A DNA stretch of 18,137 bases from Candidatus Mediterraneibacter stercorigallinarum (GTDB taxonomy: Bacteria; Bacillota; Clostridia; Lachnospirales; Lachnospiraceae): NCBI GenBank assembly GCA_019116185.1, contig DXCD01000229.1, positions 1 through 18,137 of the forward strand, written 5' to 3'. A model generated the notes under the pieces. The model worked only from the letters and a program-made list of their open reading frames with translations, was not told where the DNA came from and ran no database searches. Positions 8,147 to 15,921 of the stretch are shown one piece after another. The first letter of the stretch is position 1; each line of letters opens with the position of its first letter. A program made the position numbers and the translations under genes.

Positions 8147-8182
8147 AGAAAAAAGGACAGAAAACCTTGTCTCTGTCCTTTT
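8147..8182 (-). terminator. Intrinsic terminator of pnp
   Basis: A perfect 10-bp stem (AAAAGGACAG / CTGTCCTTTT at 8151-8160 and 8173-8182) with a 12-base loop. On the minus strand it runs directly into a T-rich tract (TTTTTTCT), which makes it a textbook rho-independent terminator. Confidence 0.85.
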
Positions 8183-8205
8183 CTGCAGACTATTTTCATG
8201 CATGA

Positions 8206-8238
8206 GCGCTTCTATCTGATTTTTGCCCGCAGAAGCGC
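8206..8238 (-). other. Second hairpin in the pnp 3' untranslated region
   Basis: GCGCTTCT (8206-8213) and AGAAGCGC (8231-8238) are a perfect 8-bp inverted repeat with a 17-base loop, between the pnp stop codon and its terminator. It has no strong U-run of its own on the minus strand. A 3'-end stabiliser is a reasonable guess. Confidence 0.5.
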
Positions 8239-8257
8239 CGGCTCTCTGCACGCTCTT

Positions 8258-10345
8258 TTACTCAGCCACGTCTCTGATGCTGAAGCTGAATCTGCCCATC
8301 TTGTCTTTGCCAAGGCATACTGCCTTCACAACATCGCCCAGTTTGAGCACGTCTTCGACTTTGTCCACTCTCTTCTTCGCGATCTTGGAGATGTGCACCA
8401 GGCCTTCCTTGCCCGGAGCGAACTCAAGGAACGCGCCGAAGTCTTTGATGCTTACGACTTTTCCTTCGAATACCTGTCCGGCCTCAAATTCTGTCACAAT
8501 CGTGTGGATCAGTTTGGCTGCCTGATCCATGCCTTCCTTCTCAGTACCGCAGATGGATACAGAGCCGTCATCCTCGATATCGATCTTCACGCCCGTCTGC
8601 TCGATGATCGCGTTGATCGTCTTTCCTCTCTGTCCGACCACATCACCGATCTTCTGCGGATCAATCTGCATCTGAATGATCTTCGGAGCGTACGGTCCGA
8701 CTTCCGGTCTCGGCTCTGCGATGGCCTTGCTCATAACTTCATCGATAATATAAGTTCTCGCCTTCTTTGTCGCGGCGATTGCTTCCTCGATGATCGGTCT
8801 TGTAAGTCCGTGGATCTTAATATCCATCTGGATCGCTGTGATCCCCTTGTGTGTACCGGCTACCTTGAAGTCCATGTCTCCGAAAAAGTCTTCCAGTCCC
8901 TGGATATCCGTGAGCACCAGATAGTCATCATCTGTATCTCCTGTCACAAGACCTGCGGAAATACCTGCCACAGCGGATTTAATCGGCACGCCGGCTGTCA
9001 TCAGTGACATACTGGAAGCGCACACGCTTGCCTGGGAAGTAGAGCCGTTGGACTCAAATGTCTCGGAAACCGTGCGGATCGCATACGGGAATTCTGACTC
9101 GCTGGGAAGTACCGGAAGAAGCGCTCTCTCTGCCAGCGCCCCATGTCCGATCTCGCGGCGTCCCGGTCCTCTGGACGGCTTTGTCTCGCCTACAGAATAG
9201 GACGGGAAATTATAGTGGTGCATATATCTCTTGGAAGTCTCTGCCTCGTCAAGTCCGTCCAGTCTCTGTGCCTCTGACAGCGGCGCCAGTGTGGTCACTG
9301 TACAGATCTGAGTCTGTCCTCTTGTAAACATGGCAGAACCGTGTACTCTCGGGATCAGGTCCACTTCCGCTGCCAGCGGGCGGATCTCGTCGATAGCGCG
9401 TCCGTCCGGACGTTTGTGGTCTTTTAAGATCATCTTTCTGACCGTCTTCTTCTGATACTGGTAGACAGCCTCGCCGAGCACCTCAAGCCATTCTTCATTC
9501 TCAGCGAATGCCTCTTCCAGCTTTTCAGTGATCTGGCGGATATTTTCTTCTCTTGTCTGCTTGTCATCTGTGAAGACCGCTACTTCCATCTCTTCCGGCG
9601 GCACGATCTCTTTGATGGCGTCGAACAGCTCCTGCGGTACCGCGCAGCTCTCATAAGCATGTTTTTCCTTGCCGCACTCAGCTACGATCGTATCAAAGAA
9701 TGCGATCACTTTCTGGTTCAGCTCGTGAGCCGCAAAGATCGCCTCGATCATCTTGTCTTCCGGCACTTCATTTGCGCCTGCCTCGATCATGATGACCTTC
9801 TCTTTTGTAGAGGCAACAGTCAGCGCAAGGTCAGAAGCCTCTCTCTGGGCTGCTGTCGGATTGAACACGAACTCTCCGTCCACCAGGCCGACCTGTGTCG
9901 TGGAGATCGGTCCGTCAAACGGGATATCGGAAATGCTTGTCGCGACAGACGCGCCCAGCATAGCTGTCAGTTCGGGGCTGCAGTCCTGGTCAACGGACAT
10001 TACCAGATTTTCAAGTGTCACGTCATTTCTGTAATCCTTCGGGAAAAGAGGACGCATCGGGCGGTCAATGACACGGTCTGTCAGGATCGCGTTTTCAGAT
10101 GCTTTCCCCTCTCTCTTGTTGAATCCTCCCGGGATCTTTCCCACTGCATAGAGTCTCTCATTGTACTCCACGCTCAGAGGGAAGAAATCAATCCCGTCTC
10201 TCGGTTTTTCTGATGCAGTTGCAGTACAAAGCACTGTTGTATCCCCATAGTGCATGAGGACAGCGCCGTTTGCCTGCTTTGCCACTCTGCCCACGTCAAC
10301 GCGCAGAGTCCTGCCAGCAAGTTCTAATTCATATTTCTTGTACAT
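8258..10345 (-). CDS. pnp: Polyribonucleotide nucleotidyltransferase (PNPase)
   Basis: PNPase degrades RNA 3' to 5' using phosphate, releasing nucleoside diphosphates, and works as a trimer in mRNA turnover. The 695-residue product has the full domain set: first RNase PH-like core (with GGFNKREGKASENAILTDR), an alpha-helical linker, second RNase PH core (with YNFPSYSVGE, GPGRREIGHGALAERAL, ESNGSTSQAS and the Asp-rich DIQGLEDFFGDMDFKVAGT), a KH domain around 554-622 with GQRG in its loop, and an S1 domain at about 623-695 (KVVSIKDFGAFLEF to FSFSIRD). The start ATG at 10345 follows AAAGGAG with 6-7 bases of spacing; readings from further upstream would run through the leader hairpin. In many bacteria pnp directly follows rpsO; here about 7.3 kb lie between them. 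Confidence 0.98.
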   Translation of the reverse strand: MYKKYELELAGRTLRVDVGRVAKQANGAVLMHYGDTTVLCTATASEKPRDGIDFFPLSVEYNERLYAVGKIPGGFNKREGKASENAILTDRVIDRPMRPLFPKDYRNDVTLENLVMSVDQDCSPELTAMLGASVATSISDIPFDGPISTTQVGLVDGEFVFNPTAAQREASDLALTVASTKEKVIMIEAGANEVPEDKMIEAIFAAHELNQKVIAFFDTIVAECGKEKHAYESCAVPQELFDAIKEIVPPEEMEVAVFTDDKQTREENIRQITEKLEEAFAENEEWLEVLGEAVYQYQKKTVRKMILKDHKRPDGRAIDEIRPLAAEVDLIPRVHGSAMFTRGQTQICTVTTLAPLSEAQRLDGLDEAETSKRYMHHYNFPSYSVGETKPSRGPGRREIGHGALAERALLPVLPSESEFPYAIRTVSETFESNGSTSQASVCASSMSLMTAGVPIKSAVAGISAGLVTGDTDDDYLVLTDIQGLEDFFGDMDFKVAGTHKGITAIQMDIKIHGLTRPIIEEAIAATKKARTYIIDEVMSKAIAEPRPEVGPYAPKIIQMQIDPQKIGDVVGQRGKTINAIIEQTGVKIDIEDDGSVSICGTEKEGMDQAAKLIHTIVTEFEAGQVFEGKVVSIKDFGAFLEFAPGKEGLVHISKIAKKRVDKVEDVLKLGDVVKAVCLGKDKMGRFSFSIRDVAE

Positions 10346-10374
10346 GACTTTCTCCTTTAATCTCTCTTTTTCTT

Positions 10375-10468
10375 TTGCGGACAAGTGTCTCCGAAACTAC
10401 TGAAAAACACACCGGAACACCTGCTGATGTGCTTTTCAGTGGTCTCGGTTACTTCTATCTGTCCGCAA
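10375..10468 (-). promoter_or_regulatory. Long structured leader hairpin of pnp mRNA
   Basis: The predicted pnp leader folds into one extended stem of three helices: a basal 9-bp perfect stem TTGCGGACA / TGTCCGCAA (10460-10468 with 10375-10383), a middle 7-bp stem CCGAGAC / GTTTCGG (10442-10448 with 10391-10397, one G-U), and a distal 13-bp stem ACTGAAAAGCACA / TGTGTTTTTCAGT (10428-10440 with 10399-10411, one G-U) closing a 16-base loop. The ribosome site lies outside the structure. A long leader duplex is how E. coli pnp is autoregulated (RNase III cleavage followed by PNPase attack); whether the same happens here is inference. Confidence 0.8.
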
Positions 10469-10476
10469 TCTTAAAT

Positions 10477-10505
10477 ATTATATCACATAAGCCTCCGCTA
10501 AGCAA
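10477..10505 (-). promoter_or_regulatory. Promoter of pnp
   Basis: On the minus strand, -35 TTGCTT (10505-10500), a 17-base spacer and a perfect -10 TATAAT (10482-10477) with a TG extension (TGATATAAT). Transcription should begin near 10470, so the leader hairpin starts almost at the 5' end of the mRNA. Confidence 0.75.
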
Positions 10506-10539
10506 TAAAAAAGCCGCGAAAAACCCTGTACAGGCGCAA

Positions 10540-10578
10540 ATCCGGCGGCAGACCGTCTTTTCTGGCCCGCCGCCGGAT
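10540..10578 (-). terminator. Terminator hairpin after uxaA (end of the catabolic operon)
   Basis: A perfect 10-bp stem ATCCGGCGGC / GCCGCCGGAT (10569-10578 with 10540-10549) is extended by an inner GGCC / GGTC helix. The T-run directly after it is short (TTTGCG), but a second run, GCGGCTTTTTT, lies about 30 bases further on (10507-10517), and its GCGGC could pair instead with the GCCGC of this hairpin's 3' arm. The rest of the 284-base gap 10346-10629 is filled by the pnp promoter and leader. Confidence 0.65.
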
Positions 10579-10629
10579 CTTCCTGTATTTTTTATTTCGT
10601 CTTTATTATGTCTGCTTTTTCAAAATCCT

Positions 10630-12102
10630 TTATAAAGTAACCCCGCCTTTAAAAATCGCAATCTCCCTGAAGCCTTTTTCCTCTGTCCTGGTCTGCTTTC
10701 CGGAGGCCGTATCCAACACTGCCTGCATCAGATCCCGAGCCGCCTCGTCCAAGGTGCGGGCGCCATCTGCGGCAACTCCTGCATTAAAGTCGATCCATCC
10801 GGCTTTTTTCATGGCAAGCGGGGTATTGGTGGCGATCTTCATGGTCGGCGCGGGAGCTCCGAACGGGGTTCCCCGCCCGGTAGTAAAGAGGATCAGATGA
10901 GCTCCTGCCGCGGTCAGCGCGGTGCATGATACCAGATCATTTCCCGGTCCGTAAAGCATATTTAACCCTTTGGCGGTCACCGGATCCCCGTAACCGATCA
11001 CATCCGCGATCGGGGCGCTGCCTCCTTTTTGGACACACCCGCAGGACTTATCCTCCAGTGTGGTAATCCCTCCCTGTTTGTTGCCGGGGCTGGGATTATC
11101 ATAAACCACTTCATTGTGGCGGATAAAATATTGCTTAAACCCATTGATCATGTTTACTGCCTTGTCAAAAACTTCTTCATTCACGCACCGGTTCAAAAGG
11201 AACCCTTCCGCTCCGAACATTTCCGGCACCTCGGTCAATATAGTGGACCCGCCCTGGGCGATCAGCAGATCGGAGAAACGGCCGACCAGAGGATTGGCAG
11301 TAATGCCCGAAAGACCGTCCGAACCGCCGCACTTCATCCCCACAACCAGCTCTGACGCCGGGATGCTCTCGCGCTGAAATCCGGAAGCATAAGCCGCGCA
11401 TTCCTCCAGCAGCTCCCGTCCGGCCGCCATCTCGTCATCCACCTGCTGGCAGATCAGGAACTTCACCCGGTCCGGGTCATAGTCTCCCAGCTCTTCTAGA
11501 AATTGTTCGTGAGTGAGATTCTCACATCCAAGCCCCAATACCAGGACAGCCCCTGCATTGGGATGCCTGGTCAAAGCTGCAAGCAGTTTTCTCGTCTGCG
11601 CATGGTCTTCTCCGGTCTGCGAGCAGCCGTACGGGTGAGGAAATGTATACAGGCCGTCTATACTGCCTGACACAAGATCCTGATTCTTTTCTGCCAGAGC
11701 CTTGGCGATGTCATTGACACATCCCACTGTGGGAATGATCCAGATCTCATTGCGGATCCCGGCATTTCCGTCCCCGCGGCGGTAGCCCTGAAATGTCTGA
11801 GGAGGCATCTCTTTCAAATCATTTACCTGCGGTTCGTATTTATATTCGATCTCGCCTGAAAGGTTTGTGGCCATATTGTGTGTATGCACCCAGTCACCGG
11901 CAGCGATGTCTGTTGTTGCATGGCCGATGGAGAACCCATACTTCACGATCTGGTCCTGCTCCTTCATCGGAAGCAGCGCCATTTTATGTCCCTGCGGGAT
12001 CTCCGCGCGCGCGCTGACTCCTTCAAAAACAGTACCGGCCGGGATTGTCCGAAGCGCTACTGCCACGTTGTCATTTTGATGAATCTTAATAAAATCCGGC
12101 AT
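10630..12102 (-). CDS. uxaA: Altronate dehydratase (UxaA)
   Basis: UxaA removes water from D-altronate to give 2-keto-3-deoxy-D-gluconate (KDG), an iron-dependent step of hexuronate breakdown (EC 4.2.1.7). The 490-residue product has the family's two parts: an N-terminal SAF domain at about 10-78 (ending in VHTHNMATN) and the large D-galactarate dehydratase/altronate hydrolase domain from about 105, with RGDGNAGIRNEIWIIPTVGC, PHPYGCSQTGEDHAQT, CGGSDGLSGITANP and TGRGTPFGAPAPTMKIATN. The start ATG at 12102 follows AAGGAG by 7 bases. The TAA stop of uxaB overlaps this ribosome site and the gap is 11 bases, so translation is probably coupled. It is the last gene of the operon. SAF plus the motif set favours altronate over galactarate, and the uxaB neighbour agrees. 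Confidence 0.95.
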   Translation of the reverse strand: MPDFIKIHQNDNVAVALRTIPAGTVFEGVSARAEIPQGHKMALLPMKEQDQIVKYGFSIGHATTDIAAGDWVHTHNMATNLSGEIEYKYEPQVNDLKEMPPQTFQGYRRGDGNAGIRNEIWIIPTVGCVNDIAKALAEKNQDLVSGSIDGLYTFPHPYGCSQTGEDHAQTRKLLAALTRHPNAGAVLVLGLGCENLTHEQFLEELGDYDPDRVKFLICQQVDDEMAAGRELLEECAAYASGFQRESIPASELVVGMKCGGSDGLSGITANPLVGRFSDLLIAQGGSTILTEVPEMFGAEGFLLNRCVNEEVFDKAVNMINGFKQYFIRHNEVVYDNPSPGNKQGGITTLEDKSCGCVQKGGSAPIADVIGYGDPVTAKGLNMLYGPGNDLVSCTALTAAGAHLILFTTGRGTPFGAPAPTMKIATNTPLAMKKAGWIDFNAGVAADGARTLDEAARDLMQAVLDTASGKQTRTEEKGFREIAIFKGGVTL

Positions 12103-12113
12103 ATACACACTCC

Positions 12114-13619
12114 TTACAGGCAGGAAGCAAAGGCAGCGGACGCGCCCTCATTCCTGATCCGATTCAGATTGTCAACTGTAACACTTTCAAAGCCGCTGAT
12201 CTCTGTGAGATCCTGTCCCCACATCTGCTCGTTTGTCATCACTGCATGGACTAACTCTTCCACAGTGTCATTTCTGTGCTCCCAGAAAAATTCCAATACC
12301 CAGCGGTCGTCCGAACATGTATAGGTATTGCCTTTCGCACGGCGGCAGACCAGTCCCTTGTCTCCCAGTTCCTGGATCTCGCTGGTGTAAAAAGCAATAT
12401 ACGCGGCAAAGCTCATGGCCAGACATTCCGGAAGCCCGCCCTTTAACTCCACATATTCCAGCAGGCTCGGCATATTTCTCGCCCGCCACTTGGAAGTCGA
12501 ATTCAGGGAAATGCTCATCAGTTCATGGTCAACAAAAGGATTGTTAAAGCGGTCCTGAACCGCGCCGGCAAACTGCATCAGATCCTCTTTGTCCAATGGC
12601 AGGGTAGGGATGATTTCCTCATAGAGCATCTTATTCATATAGCCGCGGATCACATCATCTGCCATACAGTCACGGACAATATCAAATCCTGCCAGATAAG
12701 CTCCCAGGACAAATCCTGTATGTGCTCCATTCAAGATCCGCACCTTTCTCTTCTTATACGGAGCCACGTCCGGAACTACCGGACAGTTCAGCCCTGCCGC
12801 TTTAAATGGCAGCTTCTCTTCCAGCCACTTCGGTCCCTCGATATTCCATACGCCGAACACTTCACCCACATCAAGGAGCAGATCTTTGTACCCGTTCTCT
12901 TCTTCCAGTCTGGCTGCTTCTTCCTCGTCTTTGATCCTGCCGGGCACAATCCGGTCTACCAATGTGGAACAGAACGTGCAGTCTTCATTGACATATTTTT
13001 TGAATCCATCTTCCAGGTTCCATTGATCAATGTACTGGTTCACACACTTTAACAGTTCTTTTCCATTGTTGTCTATAAGCTCGCAGGAAAGGATCACAAG
13101 CCCTCCTTTTCCCGCTTTATACCGTGTATATAAGACCTGTGTAAGTTTCCCCGGGAAAGAACTGCACGGATGATCAGACATCTGACAGTCAGGATCATAG
13201 ACGATCCCCGCCTCTGTGGTGTTAGAAACGATATATTCAAGATCATCCGATTCCGCCAGCTTCATCATTGCGTCATATCCTTCTTCTTCATAGGGGTTGA
13301 TGCACCGTGAAACAGAAGAGATCACCCGTTTCCGGTCTACTTTCTCTCCATTTTCTCTTCCCCTGAGATACAAGGTATACAGTCCTTCCTGATCATTGAT
13401 CATTCGGGTCAGTCCTTGGGGAATCGGCTGTACAAGCACGCATTTTCCGTTCCATCCCGCCCTTTCGTTTGACACGTCAAACCAGTAGTCAACAAACGCT
13501 CGCAGGAAATTTCCCTCGCCAAACTGCATCACCTTTTCCGGCGCGGACTCTAAAATATACCCTTCATAACCGGATTTTTTAAGCACTTCATAATTTAACA
13601 GCTCCATAGCTCTACTCAC
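12114..13619 (-). CDS. uxaB: Tagaturonate reductase (UxaB, altronate oxidoreductase)
   Basis: UxaB reduces D-tagaturonate to D-altronate with NADH (EC 1.1.1.58). The 501-residue protein belongs to the mannitol dehydrogenase/polyol-specific long-chain dehydrogenase family. It shows the N-terminal nucleotide-binding motif FGEGNFLRAFVDYW, NTTEAGI, a CELIDNNG stretch, FCSTLVDRIVPGR, and the catalytic Lys-Asn-His set of the family in KVRILNGAH (K292, N297, H300, spaced as in mannitol 2-dehydrogenases). The start is a GTG at 13619, 4 bases after AGGAGG (13624-13629); the next ATG (13607) is 16 bases away and less likely. It lies 12 bases after the upstream dehydrogenase gene and 11 before uxaA. Pairing with uxaA separates it from the fructuronate reductase UxuB. 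Confidence 0.93.
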   Translation of the reverse strand: MSRAMELLNYEVLKKSGYEGYILESAPEKVMQFGEGNFLRAFVDYWFDVSNERAGWNGKCVLVQPIPQGLTRMINDQEGLYTLYLRGRENGEKVDRKRVISSVSRCINPYEEEGYDAMMKLAESDDLEYIVSNTTEAGIVYDPDCQMSDHPCSSFPGKLTQVLYTRYKAGKGGLVILSCELIDNNGKELLKCVNQYIDQWNLEDGFKKYVNEDCTFCSTLVDRIVPGRIKDEEEAARLEEENGYKDLLLDVGEVFGVWNIEGPKWLEEKLPFKAAGLNCPVVPDVAPYKKRKVRILNGAHTGFVLGAYLAGFDIVRDCMADDVIRGYMNKMLYEEIIPTLPLDKEDLMQFAGAVQDRFNNPFVDHELMSISLNSTSKWRARNMPSLLEYVELKGGLPECLAMSFAAYIAFYTSEIQELGDKGLVCRRAKGNTYTCSDDRWVLEFFWEHRNDTVEELVHAVMTNEQMWGQDLTEISGFESVTVDNLNRIRNEGASAAFASCL

Positions 13620-13631
13620 CTGTCCTCCTGT

Positions 13632-14687
13632 TTAAAAATCAGTAAAATCTAAAACCACTTTCAGCATTTCCGCCCCGTTTTTGTCAAACTCCGCAAATGC
13701 TGCCGCCGCGTCATCCGCGGGATACATATTCGTGATCACTTTTTCCAGATCCGCTTTGCCTGCATTAACCAGATCAATAAGCTCGATAAAATCTTTCTTT
13801 AACGCATTCCGGCTTCCGAACACATCCAGTTCTTTCTTCTGTATCAACGTAAAATTGAAGTCCAGATTTTTCTTTCCAACGCCGATCAGCACGACCTTTC
13901 CGCCAAAAGCCGCCGCGTCAATGCAGTTCTGGAAAGTGGATGGCAGCCCTACCGCCTCGATGCACACGTCAAAGCCGTAATTGTTCTTCGTGCCGCGGAT
14001 ATCGATCTGTCCTGTGATCTCTCCCACTGCCTTATCCAGAGCATCCGGGGAATCATTCAGGATCATGCCGTTAAATCCAAATGTATCCACAGCATAGCGC
14101 AGCTTCTTTTCCGCCACGTCGCACATATAGACTTCGCCGCCTAAAGCCTTGGCAGCGCAGCCCGCCAGTACGCCGATGGTGCCTGCCCCGACTACGAGCA
14201 CCTTATCGCCTTTTTTGATCCCTGCTCTCTGCACGCCATGATAGCTGATGCAGAATGGTTCGATGGCAGCCAGCAGTTTGGGATCCATTCCCCTGCCGTC
14301 ATAGATCCTCTCCAGCGGCATTGTGATATACTCGCAGAACGCTCCGTCGCGCTGGCATCCCATTGTCTGATTATCCATGCATGCGTTGACTGTCCCCTTT
14401 TTGCAGCTGTAACAGCTGCCGCAGTTAAAATAAGGGTTGCACGTAACGATCATTCCCTTTTCCAGGCCATACTCATTTTCATCGATTTCTATGATTTCCG
14501 CGCTGAACTCATGTCCGGGAATCCTCGGGTAGTCAAAATATGCGAACGTCCCTCTGTAAGATCCCAGATCGCTCCCGCATATACCGCCATACAGTATCTT
14601 CAAAAGAGCTTCCCCCGGTTTCCTCACCGGTTTTTCGATTTCTCTGATCTCAACCTGTCCGGGCTCTGTAATATAAATTGCTTTCAT
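13632..14687 (-). CDS. Zinc-dependent alcohol dehydrogenase, probable L-galactonate 5-dehydrogenase (LgoD-like)
   Basis: A 351-residue medium-chain dehydrogenase/reductase of the sorbitol dehydrogenase-like group. Catalytic zinc residues are present (C37 in GGICGSD, H59-E60 in PGHE, E143 in AIEPF), the structural zinc site has all four cysteines (C89, C92, C95, C103), and the NAD-binding motif is VVGAGTIG at about 165-172. Proteins of this type include LgoD (YjjN), which oxidises L-galactonate at C5 to D-tagaturonate. That product is the substrate of UxaB, encoded 12 bases downstream, which is the main reason for this assignment; other sugar-acid or polyol substrates remain possible. The start ATG at 14687 follows AGGAGG with about 8 bases of spacing. 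The upstream gene ends 17 bases before it. Confidence 0.75.
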   Translation of the reverse strand: MKAIYITEPGQVEIREIEKPVRKPGEALLKILYGGICGSDLGSYRGTFAYFDYPRIPGHEFSAEIIEIDENEYGLEKGMIVTCNPYFNCGSCYSCKKGTVNACMDNQTMGCQRDGAFCEYITMPLERIYDGRGMDPKLLAAIEPFCISYHGVQRAGIKKGDKVLVVGAGTIGVLAGCAAKALGGEVYMCDVAEKKLRYAVDTFGFNGMILNDSPDALDKAVGEITGQIDIRGTKNNYGFDVCIEAVGLPSTFQNCIDAAAFGGKVVLIGVGKKNLDFNFTLIQKKELDVFGSRNALKKDFIELIDLVNAGKADLEKVITNMYPADDAAAAFAEFDKNGAEMLKVVLDFTDF

Positions 14688-14704
14688 GATAACTTCCTCC
14701 TCAT

Positions 14705-15910
14705 CTACCGATCCACATCGATATATTTTTCATTCCAGATCACCGCCGTCTTCATGGGAGCGCTCTTTGAATAGATTTTGTTCTCATATGCATCGATGGG
14801 ATCCTGAGTAAATTCGTCCTTATCGATCAGCTCGACGATCTCGTCATAACAGCTCTTCTCAAGAATGCGGATTGCTTCTTCCATATGATCCTGGCGGAAA
14901 TTAATCGCGCCGAAGATCAGCTGATTTTTGAATCCGAACGGCATTGTATCAAATGATACGACCGGCCCCAGAGAAAATGAATTATAGATTCCGTTGCATC
15001 CCAGCACTCCGTACTCAAACGCGATCTCCTGTTCAATTCCGGATCCGCTTGAACCCACAAATACAGTGGCCGTGCCGCCGAGTTTTTCCTTGATCGCGCG
15101 CGCCAGCTCTTCTTTGGTGTCAAAGTTGCTCTGAACATAGTCTGCTTTCGCCTGTTTCAGGGCAAAAGAAACTTTCGGGCTGTTTTCATCGCTTCTTGCC
15201 ACAAATACGATCTTTGCTTCCGGATATTTCTGGCGGATCAGATCCCCGATGAACATGCCGGTCGTGCCCAGCCCGAAAATGCATACCCGCTGGAAGGTCT
15301 CTTTTCTGGCGATCTCGCGCGCCTCAGCTTCTGTGCATTTATATTGAGCCATCTTGACCCGGAAGTTATGGGCTTCTCCAAGGTCTTCCATCCTCTCCCT
15401 CTGGAAGATCATGCACGCGTAGGGATCGCTGAAGACTAATTTTTTCGCCAGTGAAAGAGCAATTTTTCCGTCTTTTACATAGCCGTCCGGGATCTTCAGC
15501 AGCATGTCCGGATTATAGTAATCCATTTCAGAGAACAGTCCGTCCGCCTGATCGCACCCGTATTCAAAATACGATTCCTCTTCTGTATATCTCGTCGGGT
15601 CATAACTGTTCCCGCCGCGGATCAGCACGATTGCGAACCGGTTTTCAGACGGAACCCATACCACGCCTTCATGACCGTTTACAAGCCGGTCGCATCCCGG
15701 CGGGAACTTGGCGTTCAGCTCTCCCCGGCGTCCCATCTCCATCAGTGTATGGTCAGTTCCGCAGAAGCCGACCAAAACGCTTTCCGCCAAGATCCCTTCT
15801 TTCTCTTCCTCGCCTCTGAGCCGTCTTCTCGGGATATTGTGCAGCTCGATATCTCCATATACCAGAGGTTTGTCTTTGCTGTTCTGAAAATATGTACCTT
15901 TTACAATCAT
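14705..15910 (-). CDS. Glucose-dehydrogenase-like MDR enzyme, candidate aldose 1-dehydrogenase
   Basis: A 401-residue medium-chain dehydrogenase resembling the glucose/aldose 1-dehydrogenase branch, whose members oxidise C1 of aldoses to aldonolactones. Catalytic zinc candidates are C50 (GFCGTDHTLM) and H80-E81 (VNGHEGVV), with a later D162-P163 in place of the usual Glu-Pro; the Rossmann motif is FGLGTTG at about 212-218. The usual four-cysteine structural zinc loop is absent: residues 97-120 contain only one Cys. The ATG at 15910 follows AGGAGG by 7 bases, and the TAG stop of the amidohydrolase gene lies against the same ribosome site (11-base gap), so translation is probably coupled. A partner lactonase directly upstream supports C1 oxidation. 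L-galactose as substrate is inferred from the pathway, not from this protein. Confidence 0.7.
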   Translation of the reverse strand: MIVKGTYFQNSKDKPLVYGDIELHNIPRRRLRGEEEKEGILAESVLVGFCGTDHTLMEMGRRGELNAKFPPGCDRLVNGHEGVVWVPSENRFAIVLIRGGNSYDPTRYTEEESYFEYGCDQADGLFSEMDYYNPDMLLKIPDGYVKDGKIALSLAKKLVFSDPYACMIFQRERMEDLGEAHNFRVKMAQYKCTEAEAREIARKETFQRVCIFGLGTTGMFIGDLIRQKYPEAKIVFVARSDENSPKVSFALKQAKADYVQSNFDTKEELARAIKEKLGGTATVFVGSSGSGIEQEIAFEYGVLGCNGIYNSFSLGPVVSFDTMPFGFKNQLIFGAINFRQDHMEEAIRILEKSCYDEIVELIDKDEFTQDPIDAYENKIYSKSAPMKTAVIWNEKYIDVDR

Positions 15911-15921
15911 GATAAGTCCTC

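Noticed and set aside
8198..9007. Plus-strand open frame of 269 codons opposite the pnp 3' half
   Set aside because: Its product has no recognisable domain, it has no ribosome site, and the minus strand encodes the KH, S1 and catalytic regions of PNPase.
10346..10384. Upstream extension of pnp from 10384
   Set aside because: It would translate through the ribosome site and into the leader hairpin; AAAGGAG points to the ATG at 10345 and the family start MYKKYELELAGR.
10630..13619. Classical galacturonate (UxaC-UxaB-UxaA) operon
   Set aside because: No uronate isomerase is present; the upstream genes are two MDR dehydrogenases and an amidohydrolase whose short length and motifs do not match UxaC (about 470 residues).
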